A DNA stretch of 64,000 nt from Phormidium tenue FACHB-1050 (GTDB taxonomy: Bacteria > Cyanobacteriota > Cyanobacteriia > Pseudanabaenales > Pseudanabaenaceae). The translations under genes were made by a program, and so were the position numbers. A model generated the notes under the pieces. That model was not told the origin of the DNA and did not search any database. It was given only the letters and a program-made list of their open reading frames with translations. This document shows, piece after piece, positions 49,363 through 57,633 of the stretch. How positions within the stretch are numbered: position 1 is the first letter of the stretch; each line of letters opens with the position of its first letter. The stretch is from positions 1-64,000 of the forward strand of contig NZ_JACJQY010000018.1 in the NCBI RefSeq assembly GCF_014696925.1. The letters are read 5' to 3'.

Positions 49363-50793
49363 ATGAATACGATCGCCCAATTTTTTCGAGTTTTTCAGAG
49401 TCGCAAAATGGCGGCGCTTTTATCACTAGGATTTGTGTCAGGGCTACCCTATGCTCTCACCGATGATGCATTTCGGGCATGGCTTACTACGGCTAAGTTT
49501 GACCTCAGTACAATCGGTTGGCTGGGCTTAGTTTCACTACCCTATTCGCTCAAATTTCTATGGTCGCCATTAATTGATCGGTTTGTACCACCTTTTTTAG
49601 GGCGGCGTAGGGGGTGGATTTTACTAACACAGGGCGGTTTAATTATTGCTATTTTGGCGATCGCCTTACAAATGTTTACAATTGACCAGCTTGATTTGGC
49701 TAGTCGTAATGCTGCTTTACCAATGTTGGCGATCGCGGCGTTGATGCTTGCTTTTCTCAGTGCCACTCAAGATATTGCGATCGATGCTTATCGGACTGAT
49801 GTATTAGCAGTTCAGGAAGTGGGTGCAGGGATTGGCATTTGGGTAATGGGATATCGAATTGCGTTGCTATTTGCAGGCTTTGTGGGTTTTAATTTAGCAA
49901 CTCGATTAAGTTGGAAGTCGCCGCTTTCACAGTTTCTATTTAATAACGGATTTACTGGTTTAAGCCTGAGTAAATTTGGCTGGGCTTGGGTCTATGTGTT
50001 GCTAGCGATCGTGATGAGCTTTGGAATAATTGCTACGATCCTTGCCCCTGAACCACCAGAGGCTCATGCTCGTCCTGCAACTTTAGATGAAGCTGTAGTT
50101 AAGCCTTTTCAAGAGTTTTTTCAACGATTGGGGCTGTGGAAAGTTTTATTAATTCTCGTATTCACGATCTTCTATCGGTTTAGTGATGCGATGGTGGGGA
50201 AAATGGCTGTTCCTTTTTTAAAAACCCTGTTTGATGATGGCACGATTGGCACAGTGCGGCAGGGTATTGGACTGGTTGCTACAATTGTCGGAACCTTGAC
50301 TGGGGGAGCTATTCTGAGCAAAATTGGGGTCAATCGATCGCTATGGGTTTTCGGAATCCTACAGGCGGTTAGCAATATCGGCTATTACGCAATTTCTGTA
50401 GTAGGCAAAAATGATTATGTTTTACTTGCTGCGATTAATGTCGAGAATTTTTGTGGTGGACTAGGAACCGCAGGTTTCTTAGGATTTCTGATGGTGTTAT
50501 GCAATCCCAGTTTTTCGGCAACTCAATTTGCCTTGCTATCGAGTCTATTTGCGGTTGGACGCGATCTATTAGCTTCTCCATTTTCAGGAGAATCAGCCCA
50601 GTTTATTCAGCGCAACATGCCCTCATGGACAGCAATTAATCAAAACCTTTGGCTAGCTGGCAGTGATGGCAAGGGTTGGGCGTTATTTTTCTTGTTTACC
50701 TTGGTATTAGCTCTTCCAGGGATGCTATTTTTGCCATTTTTCGCACCTTGGAATGGAGAATTTAAAAAAGTAGATTCCTTACCAATTGATTGA
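49363..50793 (+). CDS. MFS transporter, AmpG-like
   Basis: 476 residues with about twelve to fourteen hydrophobic segments. FLATQDIAIDAYRTDVL-like LSATQDIAIDAYRTDVLAVQ and the start GFVSGLPYALTDDAFRAWLT with WSPLIDRFVPPFLGRRRGWI match the AmpG/muropeptide-permease branch of MFS. It may import anhydro-muropeptides in wall recycling; in cyanobacteria this is unproven. Monocistronic. Confidence 0.87.
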   Translation: MNTIAQFFRVFQSRKMAALLSLGFVSGLPYALTDDAFRAWLTTAKFDLSTIGWLGLVSLPYSLKFLWSPLIDRFVPPFLGRRRGWILLTQGGLIIAILAIALQMFTIDQLDLASRNAALPMLAIAALMLAFLSATQDIAIDAYRTDVLAVQEVGAGIGIWVMGYRIALLFAGFVGFNLATRLSWKSPLSQFLFNNGFTGLSLSKFGWAWVYVLLAIVMSFGIIATILAPEPPEAHARPATLDEAVVKPFQEFFQRLGLWKVLLILVFTIFYRFSDAMVGKMAVPFLKTLFDDGTIGTVRQGIGLVATIVGTLTGGAILSKIGVNRSLWVFGILQAVSNIGYYAISVVGKNDYVLLAAINVENFCGGLGTAGFLGFLMVLCNPSFSATQFALLSSLFAVGRDLLASPFSGESAQFIQRNMPSWTAINQNLWLAGSDGKGWALFFLFTLVLALPGMLFLPFFAPWNGEFKKVDSLPID

Positions 50794-50827
50794 AGTTATT
50801 GCTTTACAACAATTCCAATCAAAAACC

Positions 50828-50868
50828 AAATAAATAAAGGCGGCACGAAGTGCCGCCTTTATTTATTT
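50828..50868. terminator. 19-bp hairpin with T run
   Basis: AAATAAATAAAGGCGGCAC, loop GAA, perfect complement, then TTTT. Terminator of the AmpG-like gene; apex belongs to the GGCGC-GAA-GCGCC type. Confidence 0.85.
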
Positions 50869-50945
50869 TTTTCACCCGATCGCGTGAGGTGGAAAGAGAA
50901 CTTACTCAAGTAATCTACTTATCAATGAAGCCTTAAACTGACTGC

Positions 50946-50971
50946 ACCCAGCGCACCAACGCTGGGTTTTT
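50946..50971 (+). terminator. second terminator, ACCCAGCG hairpin
   Basis: ACCCAGCG-CACCAA-CGCTGGGT followed by TTTT, 80 bases after the first one. Confidence 0.7.
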
Positions 50972-50983
50972 ATTTGGCAAAAA

Positions 50984-51034
50984 ATATTGGGATAAAAAAG
51001 GAGTCGCTTAGCGACTCCTTTTTTATCCCAATAT
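50984..51034. terminator. 24-bp hairpin overlapping the DUF3120 stop
   Basis: ATATTGGGATAAAAAAGGAG to TCGC, loop TTA, perfect complement. The minus-strand stop codon and the last residues of the DUF3120 gene lie in one arm. Confidence 0.8.
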
Positions 51035-51808
51035 GGCAACACTAAAAAATAGCAAATCCACAAAAATCGTACCTAGCACTGCACCACCAAAAGCCCAGTA
51101 ACCCAGATCGGGCGATCGCATGGCTCGATTACCAGTAATCAAGAGTAATGCTGCTAAAGCACAAGCCCAAGTCATTCCCCAAGGTGTTTCTACTAGAGCT
51201 AAAGCACTTTTTAGAATTGGTTGAGCAAGGCTGATATTGGCTTCAACTTGCATCAAAGCTTTCCAATTTGGAAAAAGATTTGCGATGTAGAAATAGAAAT
51301 CGGTAATCGCAGTTCCTAACAATGAGCCAATATAGAACCACCCGCCAACTCGGTAAGCATCTTGACGAGTTGCCCAGATTGCCCAAGGTAGAGCCAAAGC
51401 TTCAACAGGCACATGATAGGCTGGCTCCCAACGTAACCAGCCCCAATAGAGGGAGCCACATAACCAAGTGAGGCTAAAACCCCAGATCAAGCTGCCCCAT
51501 GTTTTAGTTTTTGGGTCTGCTTGAAGATGCTTGGCGATCGCTAGCCAACCGACAGTACAAATCATGCTCAACCAAGGGGCATAGCGCACAAGGGGAGCTT
51601 CAAAAAAGACAGGTACGGATACTAAAAATAGAGCCGCAAACCAAACTCGCCAATGCTGCACTAAGGAAGCGAGGGAAAGTAAGTATTGCGATAAGTATTG
51701 GGGAAACGCAGACGGAACATTTGCAGTTAAGGGTAAAGCCTGAACTGTTGATGTAGAACGTGCTAAGGTGCGCTCCTCTAGTTCAACCTTGTCAGGATTT
51801 AAAAACAA
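51023..51808 (-). CDS. DUF3120 membrane protein
   Basis: 261 residues. Seven to eight hydrophobic segments: WFAALFLVSVPVFFEAPLVR, LSMICTVGWLAIAKHL, GSLIWGFSLTWLCGSLYWGW, LRWEPAYHVPVEALALPWAI, GSLLGTAITDFYFYIANLFP and AVLGTIFVDLLFFSVAIL. I recognise this as the cyanobacterial DUF3120 family (function unknown). The N-terminal 40 residues are polar. Monocistronic. Confidence 0.85.
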   Translation of the reverse strand: MFLNPDKVELEERTLARSTSTVQALPLTANVPSAFPQYLSQYLLSLASLVQHWRVWFAALFLVSVPVFFEAPLVRYAPWLSMICTVGWLAIAKHLQADPKTKTWGSLIWGFSLTWLCGSLYWGWLRWEPAYHVPVEALALPWAIWATRQDAYRVGGWFYIGSLLGTAITDFYFYIANLFPNWKALMQVEANISLAQPILKSALALVETPWGMTWACALAALLLITGNRAMRSPDLGYWAFGGAVLGTIFVDLLFFSVAILG

Positions 51809-51883
51809 AGTATCTTAAAAAGTTATATTAATTTTTATTACTTAATATACTAACAGGCTTTTTTAACCAAGCTAGCTTAGCCT

Positions 51884-52564
51884 CTAGCTTTTTTTAAGAT
51901 TGTCGCTTACCCATTGCCGAAATTCCTTGAGGGTTTGGCGATCGCCTAGTTCAAATCGCTTCTGCACAAACTCTACTACCACTGCCGCAGGTAAGTTAGG
52001 AAAAGACAAGCTATGTTCTATTTTGCGATATTCGCCATTCTCTAAGCCTAGAAAATCTAAGTTATAGCCGTTGTAGATCCAAATTTCAGCGACTTGAAGT
52101 TGTGCATAGATCGGTAAACGGCGATCGCTAGGGTTAGTAATATCGACTTCTAACACTAGATCTGGTGGCGGATCTTGTCCCATCGTAATTACTGCTTGGT
52201 TACGAATTGCTGGCTCATTTTGAATGTAATAGCAAGAATCGGGTTCTGCGCCAATCTTGAGTTCAGGAATCCGCATCAATAATGAGCCGCATTTACATAA
52301 ATCTATCTCTAGCTCATCGGACAGTACCCGAATTAAATCATCAATAAACCGATTGCTGCGCTCATGTAGCGCCATTGGCGACATAATTTCTAAGTTTCCA
52401 TTGATGTAATGAAATAATGTGCTGCGGCGATCGCCTATATCTTCCAGCAATTGCTCAAAGGTTTGCCAACTGATGTTTTCGAGCCAGATCCTTTGTTCGG
52501 CAATAGGTCGAGATTGCTCAGTGTGAGTTGTTGTTATTTCAAGAGGCTTAGGAATGGCAATCAT
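51884..52564 (-). CDS. Uma2 family nuclease-like protein
   Basis: 226 residues. It has WQTFEQLLEDIGDRRSTLFH, YINGNLEIMSPMALHERSNR, EPDSCYYIQ (P-D), DPPPDLVLEVDITNPSDRRL (E-V core) and YAQLQVAEIWIYNGYNLDFL. This sub-type differs from the neighbour at 52590. The two are 25 bases apart on the same strand and likely cotranscribed. Role unknown. Confidence 0.87.
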   Translation of the reverse strand: MIAIPKPLEITTTHTEQSRPIAEQRIWLENISWQTFEQLLEDIGDRRSTLFHYINGNLEIMSPMALHERSNRFIDDLIRVLSDELEIDLCKCGSLLMRIPELKIGAEPDSCYYIQNEPAIRNQAVITMGQDPPPDLVLEVDITNPSDRRLPIYAQLQVAEIWIYNGYNLDFLGLENGEYRKIEHSLSFPNLPAAVVVEFVQKRFELGDRQTLKEFRQWVSDNLKKS

Positions 52565-52589
52565 GACGACTCACCTCGAAAATTCGATG

Positions 52590-53165
52590 TTAAAAATCTA
52601 GGGTTCTAAATAAATCACTGAGAGCAACCTTGAAATTAGGAATTACGTCTTCGCCATCCAAAATGTCATCACCACGCAGTAGGCGATCGGGTTGGGGGCT
52701 ATGGTAGACCAGTACAAATTTTTCATCGGGATGGATGATCCATAGCAATCGCGTTCCACTTGCAAAATATTCTTCAACCTTGGTATGAATTTCTTCAAAG
52801 GTATTTCCGGGGGAAATAATTTCCACAACTAAATCTGGCGCACCGTCAAAAAATCCTTGTGGCAAACGTTTTAGCCCCGTTAGACGTTCTTTGCTTACAA
52901 AGGAAATATCAGGTGATCGCTTGTTACCACCTTTCATTTTAAAAGCAGTACTTGAGTCGCAGGTAACACCAAGACGGTGTTGTCTGACAAAAATTTCGAT
53001 TAAGCCGCCGAGGAATATGCCGATATTCCCATGCTCCATGCCAGAGTTACCCAAAGTTACCAACTCCCCATCAATAATTTCATAGCGATCACCGCGATCG
53101 GGCAGAGCCATAAACTCTTCATCAGTCCAAATTTTAGCTTTAGCTTGTTCTGTAGCGATCGTCAT
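52590..53165 (-). CDS. Uma2 family nuclease-like protein
   Basis: 191 residues. Signatures: WTDEEFMALPDRGDRYEIID, GELVTLGNSGMEHGNIGIFL, KRSPDISFVSKERL (P-D), GAPDLVVEIISPGNTFEEIH (E-I core) and VEEYFASGTRLLWIIHPDEK. It is a complete member of the family and the upstream partner of the gene at 51884. Could be part of a pair acting together (inference from spacing). Confidence 0.88.
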   Translation of the reverse strand: MTIATEQAKAKIWTDEEFMALPDRGDRYEIIDGELVTLGNSGMEHGNIGIFLGGLIEIFVRQHRLGVTCDSSTAFKMKGGNKRSPDISFVSKERLTGLKRLPQGFFDGAPDLVVEIISPGNTFEEIHTKVEEYFASGTRLLWIIHPDEKFVLVYHSPQPDRLLRGDDILDGEDVIPNFKVALSDLFRTLDF

Positions 53166-53230
53166 GACTTTATTTTCGGCTAATGCGTGACTTCACTAAG
53201 TAGGTCATCAAAGGAAACCTGTAAATGCAG

Positions 53231-53295
53231 AGATCCCCGACTTTTTTTGTGAATTTGCAGATTACCTTTGCTAGCTTAGAAAAAGTCGGGGATCT
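53231..53295. repeat. AGATCCCCGACTTTTT inverted repeat
   Basis: AGATCCCCGACTTTTT and AAAAAGTCGGGGATCT are 33 bases apart. This palindrome type is common between cyanobacterial genes. It lies between the Uma2 pair and the end of the caspase gene. Confidence 0.7.
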
Positions 53296-53486
53296 TAATC
53301 TATGCTTTTTGAATCTTCTCGTGCCTAGCTAATTAATTTAATACTAGCGCAAGCTTAAAGATGTTCTGCCCAAAATCCCCCAATTCAAAAAAATTTGATC
53401 GCCTGACGGCGAAGGAGGGATAAAGAAGGGTAAAGAAATACGAAGAAGTGCAAAGGGCTGAGGCAAAAGAACAGAGAAGGGAGTCA

Positions 53487-55319
53487 TCACCGCAAAGAAA
53501 AAGAGCACACAACCCGAAAACCGTAGGAGTTGCACTGATTACGCGCGTTGTCGTAACTACGACACGCAGACCGACAATACTGAGCATTGCCGTACCACGA
53601 ACCACCACGCAGCAGCTTCAAAGTTTCGGGCGCTTCATAATTCTTAATACCATACATCCAAATAGATGCATCGGTTGGCGCTCCTTCGTAATTACCATGC
53701 CAATCATCGGCGCACCATTCCCACACATTGCCATGCATATCGTATAGACCAAAGGCATTGGCTGGAAAACAGCCGACATCTGTTGTTTGTTTTCTATATT
53801 CACCTTTAGGCGCGTCACCATAAGGATTGTTGCCATCATAGTTAACCAATTTAGGCGTAATTGTCTCGCCAAAATGAAAAGGCGTTGTCGTTCCCGCACG
53901 ACAGGCATATTCCCATTCTGCTTCACTCGGTAGTCTGTATTCGCGTCCTGAATGCTTAGATAGACGCGCACAAAACTCTCTAGCCTCTAGCCACGATACT
54001 TTCTCCACAGGACGGCGATCGCCTTTGAAACCTGAAGGATCGGGATTGAGTTCTGTTTTTACTTGCGGTAATGCTGCCACTTGTCGCCATTGCACCTGTG
54101 TGACTTGGTACTTACCCATAAAAAAAGCAGGAACATTGACTCGATGCTGCGGACGTTCGCTATATCCACTATCCTTCTCAGTTTCGGGCGCTCCCATCAT
54201 AAAGCTCCCCGCAGGAATCGACACCATCTCTAGAGTTACACCTTTACCTAGGGTTTCAGAAATATATTGAGCCTGTCTCTTTTCCCTTTTAACTTCCTTA
54301 CCCTTCGCATCAACGCTTACCACCTCAAACTCAAAGGTCGGTAATGCAGCTGATTTACTTGGTGACGGTGATTGATTCGATGATTGCGATTTATTTGGCG
54401 GTGGTGGCTGTCCCCAAATTCTTTTTAGAGCCTTTAGAGCTTGATTATCCGCAGGTGAAACCGCTAAAACCCTTGTCCAGATTTGCTCGGCTAGCTGCAA
54501 ATCTCTCTCTAGCTCAGCCTCCTGAGCATCCATTTTCAACGCATCAATATCCCGAAGCGTCGCCTGTTTCGGTAACAGAATTAAATGATATTTCGTTGCT
54601 GGCTCCACGATCGCATAGGGAGTCTGGCGAGGCTTTTTATACTGTTGATTGATTTCCGCAACCCGATAGCGCAACCTCTGGTACAGCCGTTCCACAGTCG
54701 CACAATTCCCCTCACCTTGCAGCCGCAAAGACTCTAACAACGCATAGGTAAACGCCCCCTGTTGCAGTGACTCAATTTCATAGGATCTTTCCGCAGGACT
54801 ACAAGAGGCAAAGGTAATCACCCCAGCCTGATGTTCTTCACCAATGCCTAATCCCTTTGTACTTAAGCGATCGCGACAAGCATCCTGCACAATCACCACA
54901 TTGTCCGCACCACAAAGTCGCAACCGCTCAGTTACATAACTCAAAGGAATCGCAGTCCTCTCGACTAACCTCTCACTAGCACTACTATCTGTCAGCATCA
55001 AATAATCGCGTTCAGAATGACGCAACCCATGCCCGCTAAAAAAGAACCATAAATTATCACCCGCTTCTAGAAATCGTTTCTTAAAGCGATTCTCCAAAAA
55101 GCGGAGCAGCGTCGCGTAGGTTGGTTGCGACGGATAGGGCTTACTCATATCAGCGATCGGCGGCGAGTTATCGGTAAACAGATAAACATGATCCTTCTCA
55201 AACCCCGCCTCATCCACAAACCAATCCCGCATCTTTTCGGCATCTCGCACCGCAAAACTCAGAGATGGCAGATTGTGATATTCATTTATGCCGATGCAAA
55301 TCGCCCAATTCTTAGCCAT
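53487..55319 (-). CDS. caspase-like peptidase fused to FGE/SUMF1 domain
   Basis: 610 residues from [17 protein letters not shown] (the longer ORF start is inside the previous gene). Residues 1-240 are a C14 caspase-like (orthocaspase) domain with the catalytic dyad SGH97G and QDAC148. A TPR-like linker and a low-complexity S/P/N hinge follow (about 260-330). Residues about 365-610 are an FGE/SUMF1-like domain: [60 protein letters not shown] and [20 protein letters not shown]. The end [20 protein letters not shown] looks like a diversified ligand-binding surface. It overlaps the Pepco-like gene by 8 bases. Likely a conflict or cell-death effector. Confidence 0.9.
   Translation of the reverse strand: MAKNWAICIGINEYHNLPSLSFAVRDAEKMRDWFVDEAGFEKDHVYLFTDNSPPIADMSKPYPSQPTYATLLRFLENRFKKRFLEAGDNLWFFFSGHGLRHSERDYLMLTDSSASERLVERTAIPLSYVTERLRLCGADNVVIVQDACRDRLSTKGLGIGEEHQAGVITFASCSPAERSYEIESLQQGAFTYALLESLRLQGEGNCATVERLYQRLRYRVAEINQQYKKPRQTPYAIVEPATKYHLILLPKQATLRDIDALKMDAQEAELERDLQLAEQIWTRVLAVSPADNQALKALKRIWGQPPPPNKSQSSNQSPSPSKSAALPTFEFEVVSVDAKGKEVKREKRQAQYISETLGKGVTLEMVSIPAGSFMMGAPETEKDSGYSERPQHRVNVPAFFMGKYQVTQVQWRQVAALPQVKTELNPDPSGFKGDRRPVEKVSWLEAREFCARLSKHSGREYRLPSEAEWEYACRAGTTTPFHFGETITPKLVNYDGNNPYGDAPKGEYRKQTTDVGCFPANAFGLYDMHGNVWEWCADDWHGNYEGAPTDASIWMYGIKNYEAPETLKLLRGGSWYGNAQYCRSACRSYDNARNQCNSYGFRVVCSFSLR
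53520..53597 (-). other. candidate DGR variable region
   Basis: From the W of GGSW to the G of YGFR, the variable-looking codons TAC, GGC, TAT, TGT, AGT, TAC, GAC, TCC and TAC are all NNY. Each can be reached from AAC or AAT by changing only adenines, while the other codons stay at family consensus. This is the signature of adenine-directed mutagenesis by a diversity-generating retroelement. No reverse transcriptase or template repeat is in the window. Confidence 0.65.
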
Positions 55320-55671
55320 CTTTTCGTGTGAACTTGAGTTTGACCGCACCCTTAGCCGACGCATCGCCACCGAAGCCTAACAAGCTTACCTTGCCACTAC
55401 CACTGATTTCTATAGATAGCTCGATTTCCTCCAGTTGCAGCTTCGACTTTGAGCTTTCCGCTCGATCAAAAGACTCTTCCACCACCTCGATAAATTCACC
55501 AATATTTTGCTTGAGATCTTCAGCGCTAATATGCGATCGCTTACGACCACTGCGATCGTCACTCGGTAAATCACCATAGTCTGCACCAATATCTACCCCA
55601 CCTTTACCCTCCTCAACCTCTATAGTTTCATCTGTAATAATCCAAATGCCTTTAGGAGTGGTTTGAGTCAT
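55312..55671 (-). CDS. Pepco-like peptidase-coupled protein
   Basis: 119 residues. [20 protein letters not shown] opens it; [20 protein letters not shown] is helical; [20 protein letters not shown] then [19 protein letters not shown] ends with beta strands. I recall this fold as the Pepco domain found next to caspase- or trypsin-like peptidases in bacterial NTP-dependent conflict systems. It overlaps the caspase gene start, so both are made together. It may be the sensor, adaptor or substrate for the peptidase. Confidence 0.75.
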   Translation of the reverse strand: MTQTTPKGIWIITDETIEVEEGKGGVDIGADYGDLPSDDRSGRKRSHISAEDLKQNIGEFIEVVEESFDRAESSKSKLQLEEIELSIEISGSGKVSLLGFGGDASAKGAVKLKFTRKDG

Positions 55672-56024
55672 AGTTTTACGTTCTGAAATGTGGCTTACCG
55701 AAAATGATTAATGCCAATATACAAAAAATAAAAGCATATAAAGCGATCGCCACAGAAAAATATCACCAATTACCCGTAGGGGTAGAGCATTTGCGCCAAT
55801 ATTTCATGCTTTCCACCCATTATCTCGAAACGCAAAAGCTCTACCCTCTTCGCTTTCACCAATAAATTGTCCCTGCGTTGCGAGTTTAGGGCAAAGCATT
55901 CCCAAATTAAAACAATCTCAAAATTTGTGAGTTGCTGCAGGAATGCTTTGCCCCTACATAGAGATCATCTGAAGCGCGAATAATTTCTGACAATAACGGT
56001 TTTTTTAATAAACAGCCAGAAATA
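55672..56024. repeat. non-coding gap with two inverted repeats
   Basis: GGGTAGAGCATTTGCG ... CGCAAAAGCTCTACCC (55783-55849) and GGGCAAAGCATTCC ... GGAATGCTTTGCCC (55889-55953). No gene. It contains the promoter region for the Pepco/caspase operon and the end of the E2 gene region. Confidence 0.7.
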
Positions 56025-57338
56025 TTACAAGGTCAAAGATTGAGGATTGGTTTCAATCAACTTGGCTAGATCTTGTAAGAACTGCGCTGCATGAGCGCCA
56101 TAGATCACACGGTGATCAGCAGTGAGATTGACTTGCATTTGACTAGCAACCTTGATTGCACCATCCTTAGTTGCCACAACCTGAGGACGAGAACCACCGA
56201 TCGCTAAAATTGCGCCAGTACCAGGAGGCAAAATCGCATCAAAGCGATCAACGCCAAACATACCCAAGTTGGAAATCGTGAATGTGCCAGAGTTATATTC
56301 TTCGGGTTGCAATTGCTTAGCACGGGCGCGATCAACCAAACCTTTCCAATTGCGAGAGAGCGTATACAAATCGGTTTGATCGGCATTTTGCAACACAGGG
56401 GTAATCAAGCCACCGTCATCCATCGCCACAGCCACAGCAACATTGATATTGCTCTTATACTCGATACCGCGATCGCTGAGGCTGGCATTTACTAGAGGAT
56501 GTTTTTGCAAAGTTACGGCAACAGCCTTAGCCAAAAGTGCGGTCATGGTCACACCCTTAGACTTAACTTGCTTATAGAGAACATCCAGAGCATCAGTAGT
56601 AATTGTGTAGCCCACACGGAATGTAGGCACTGAGAGGCTCTGATTCATGTTATTGATGACTGCCTTTTGCAAAGTCGTTAAGGACTGAGCAGTTCCGAGC
56701 GCAACAGGAGTAGCCGCTTTAGCGATCGCAGGGGCAACAGCTTTTGCAGGAGCAGATGAGGCTTGAGCCACAGGAGCAGGCGCAGGTGTAAAAGCAGGAC
56801 TTAAAAATGCTTCCACGTCAGCAGCAGTAACTCGTCCATTGGGACCAGTACCCGAAACCTTAGCTAAATCAATACCATTATCCTTAGCAATGCGCTTAGC
56901 TCTAGGCGATACAATCTGGCGACCTGATGGTGCGGCGGGTGCAGATTTGCGAGGAGAGGATACAACCACATCAGGGATTGAAGCGACGGATGCAGTTGTG
57001 GGCGCAGAAACTAGCTTAGCAAGTGGCTCTTCAGATTCTTTGGGTGCAGCTTCATCACTTTTCTTAGCTGCCTTTTTCTTGGCTTCTGCGATTTCTTCTT
57101 TGGTTTCAGCAACATAGGCGATCGCTGAACCAACAGGAGCAGATTCGCCTGCGGGAGTGAGAATTACACCGAGATAACCTTCGTAGAAGGTTTCGACATC
57201 CATATCAGCTTTGTCAGACTCTACAATCACGACAGTTTCGCCTTTTTCCACCTTGTCACCTGGTGATTTCACCCAAGAGGTGATTTTGCCTTCGGTCATG
57301 GTGGAGCTAAGCGCGGGCATGAAAATTTCGTAAATCAT
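56025..57338 (-). CDS. dihydrolipoamide acetyltransferase, pyruvate dehydrogenase E2
   Basis: 437 residues. Lipoyl domain 1-76 with lipoyl-lysine K43 in VESDKADMDV; Ala/Pro-rich linker; E3-binding domain SPRAKRIAKDNGIDLAKVSG then TGPNGRVTAADV; catalytic domain from about 215 with TMTALLAKAVAVTLQKHPLV and DHRVIYGAHAAQFLQDL. The motif has Y where many E2 proteins have D (HRVIDG); I recall Y in plastid-type enzymes, so activity should be retained. It transfers acetyl groups from pyruvate to CoA in the PDH complex. E1 and E3 genes are not in the window. Confidence 0.93.
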   Translation of the reverse strand: MIYEIFMPALSSTMTEGKITSWVKSPGDKVEKGETVVIVESDKADMDVETFYEGYLGVILTPAGESAPVGSAIAYVAETKEEIAEAKKKAAKKSDEAAPKESEEPLAKLVSAPTTASVASIPDVVVSSPRKSAPAAPSGRQIVSPRAKRIAKDNGIDLAKVSGTGPNGRVTAADVEAFLSPAFTPAPAPVAQASSAPAKAVAPAIAKAATPVALGTAQSLTTLQKAVINNMNQSLSVPTFRVGYTITTDALDVLYKQVKSKGVTMTALLAKAVAVTLQKHPLVNASLSDRGIEYKSNINVAVAVAMDDGGLITPVLQNADQTDLYTLSRNWKGLVDRARAKQLQPEEYNSGTFTISNLGMFGVDRFDAILPPGTGAILAIGGSRPQVVATKDGAIKVASQMQVNLTADHRVIYGAHAAQFLQDLAKLIETNPQSLTL

Positions 57339-57468
57339 AGGGAATTTTTAAAAATCGATTGCACAACTAACAAAGTCAACGGCTGTCAACGGCTGGGTCG
57401 CTAAGCCATCATAAATCTTAACTTGTTTTTGCGATCGCTTGTAGCAATTCTCATTAAGTACTTGTGCA

Positions 57469-57519
57469 AAATACATCAGCAAAACCCGTAAAGTTACGCC
57501 CCTGCGGGGCGCAACTTTA
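57469..57519. repeat. 24-bp-stem hairpin, CCGTAA-type
   Basis: GCAAAACCCGTAAAGTTACG to CCCC, loop TGC, one mismatch. Between the E2 gene promoter side and pxcA. Confidence 0.75.
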
Positions 57520-57588
57520 CGGGTTTTGCTTTGTAATTAACCATGCCAGCTACTTAATTAATGGCTTCACCGTAAATTCAAGAGCCAG

Positions 57589-57625
57589 ATTTTTGATGGT
57601 GCGGATTCACAGCACCATCAAAAAT
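57589..57625. terminator. 14-bp hairpin after pxcA
   Basis: ATTTTTGATGGTGC, loop of nine bases, GCACCATCAAAAAT, just after the pxcA stop codon on the minus strand, followed by T-rich sequence. Confidence 0.75.
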
Positions 57626-57633
57626 ATGTTTTT

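Noticed and set aside
53333-53608. 91-aa and 63-aa ORFs overlapping the caspase-FGE end
   Set aside because: Alternative frames of the variable region and its non-coding downstream sequence; composition (many C, F, S runs) and lack of ribosome site argue against genes.
56025-57338. Inactive E2 because HRVIDG reads HRVIYG
   Set aside because: I recall the Y variant as normal for plastid and cyanobacterial E2, and the histidine remains, so I do not call it a defect.
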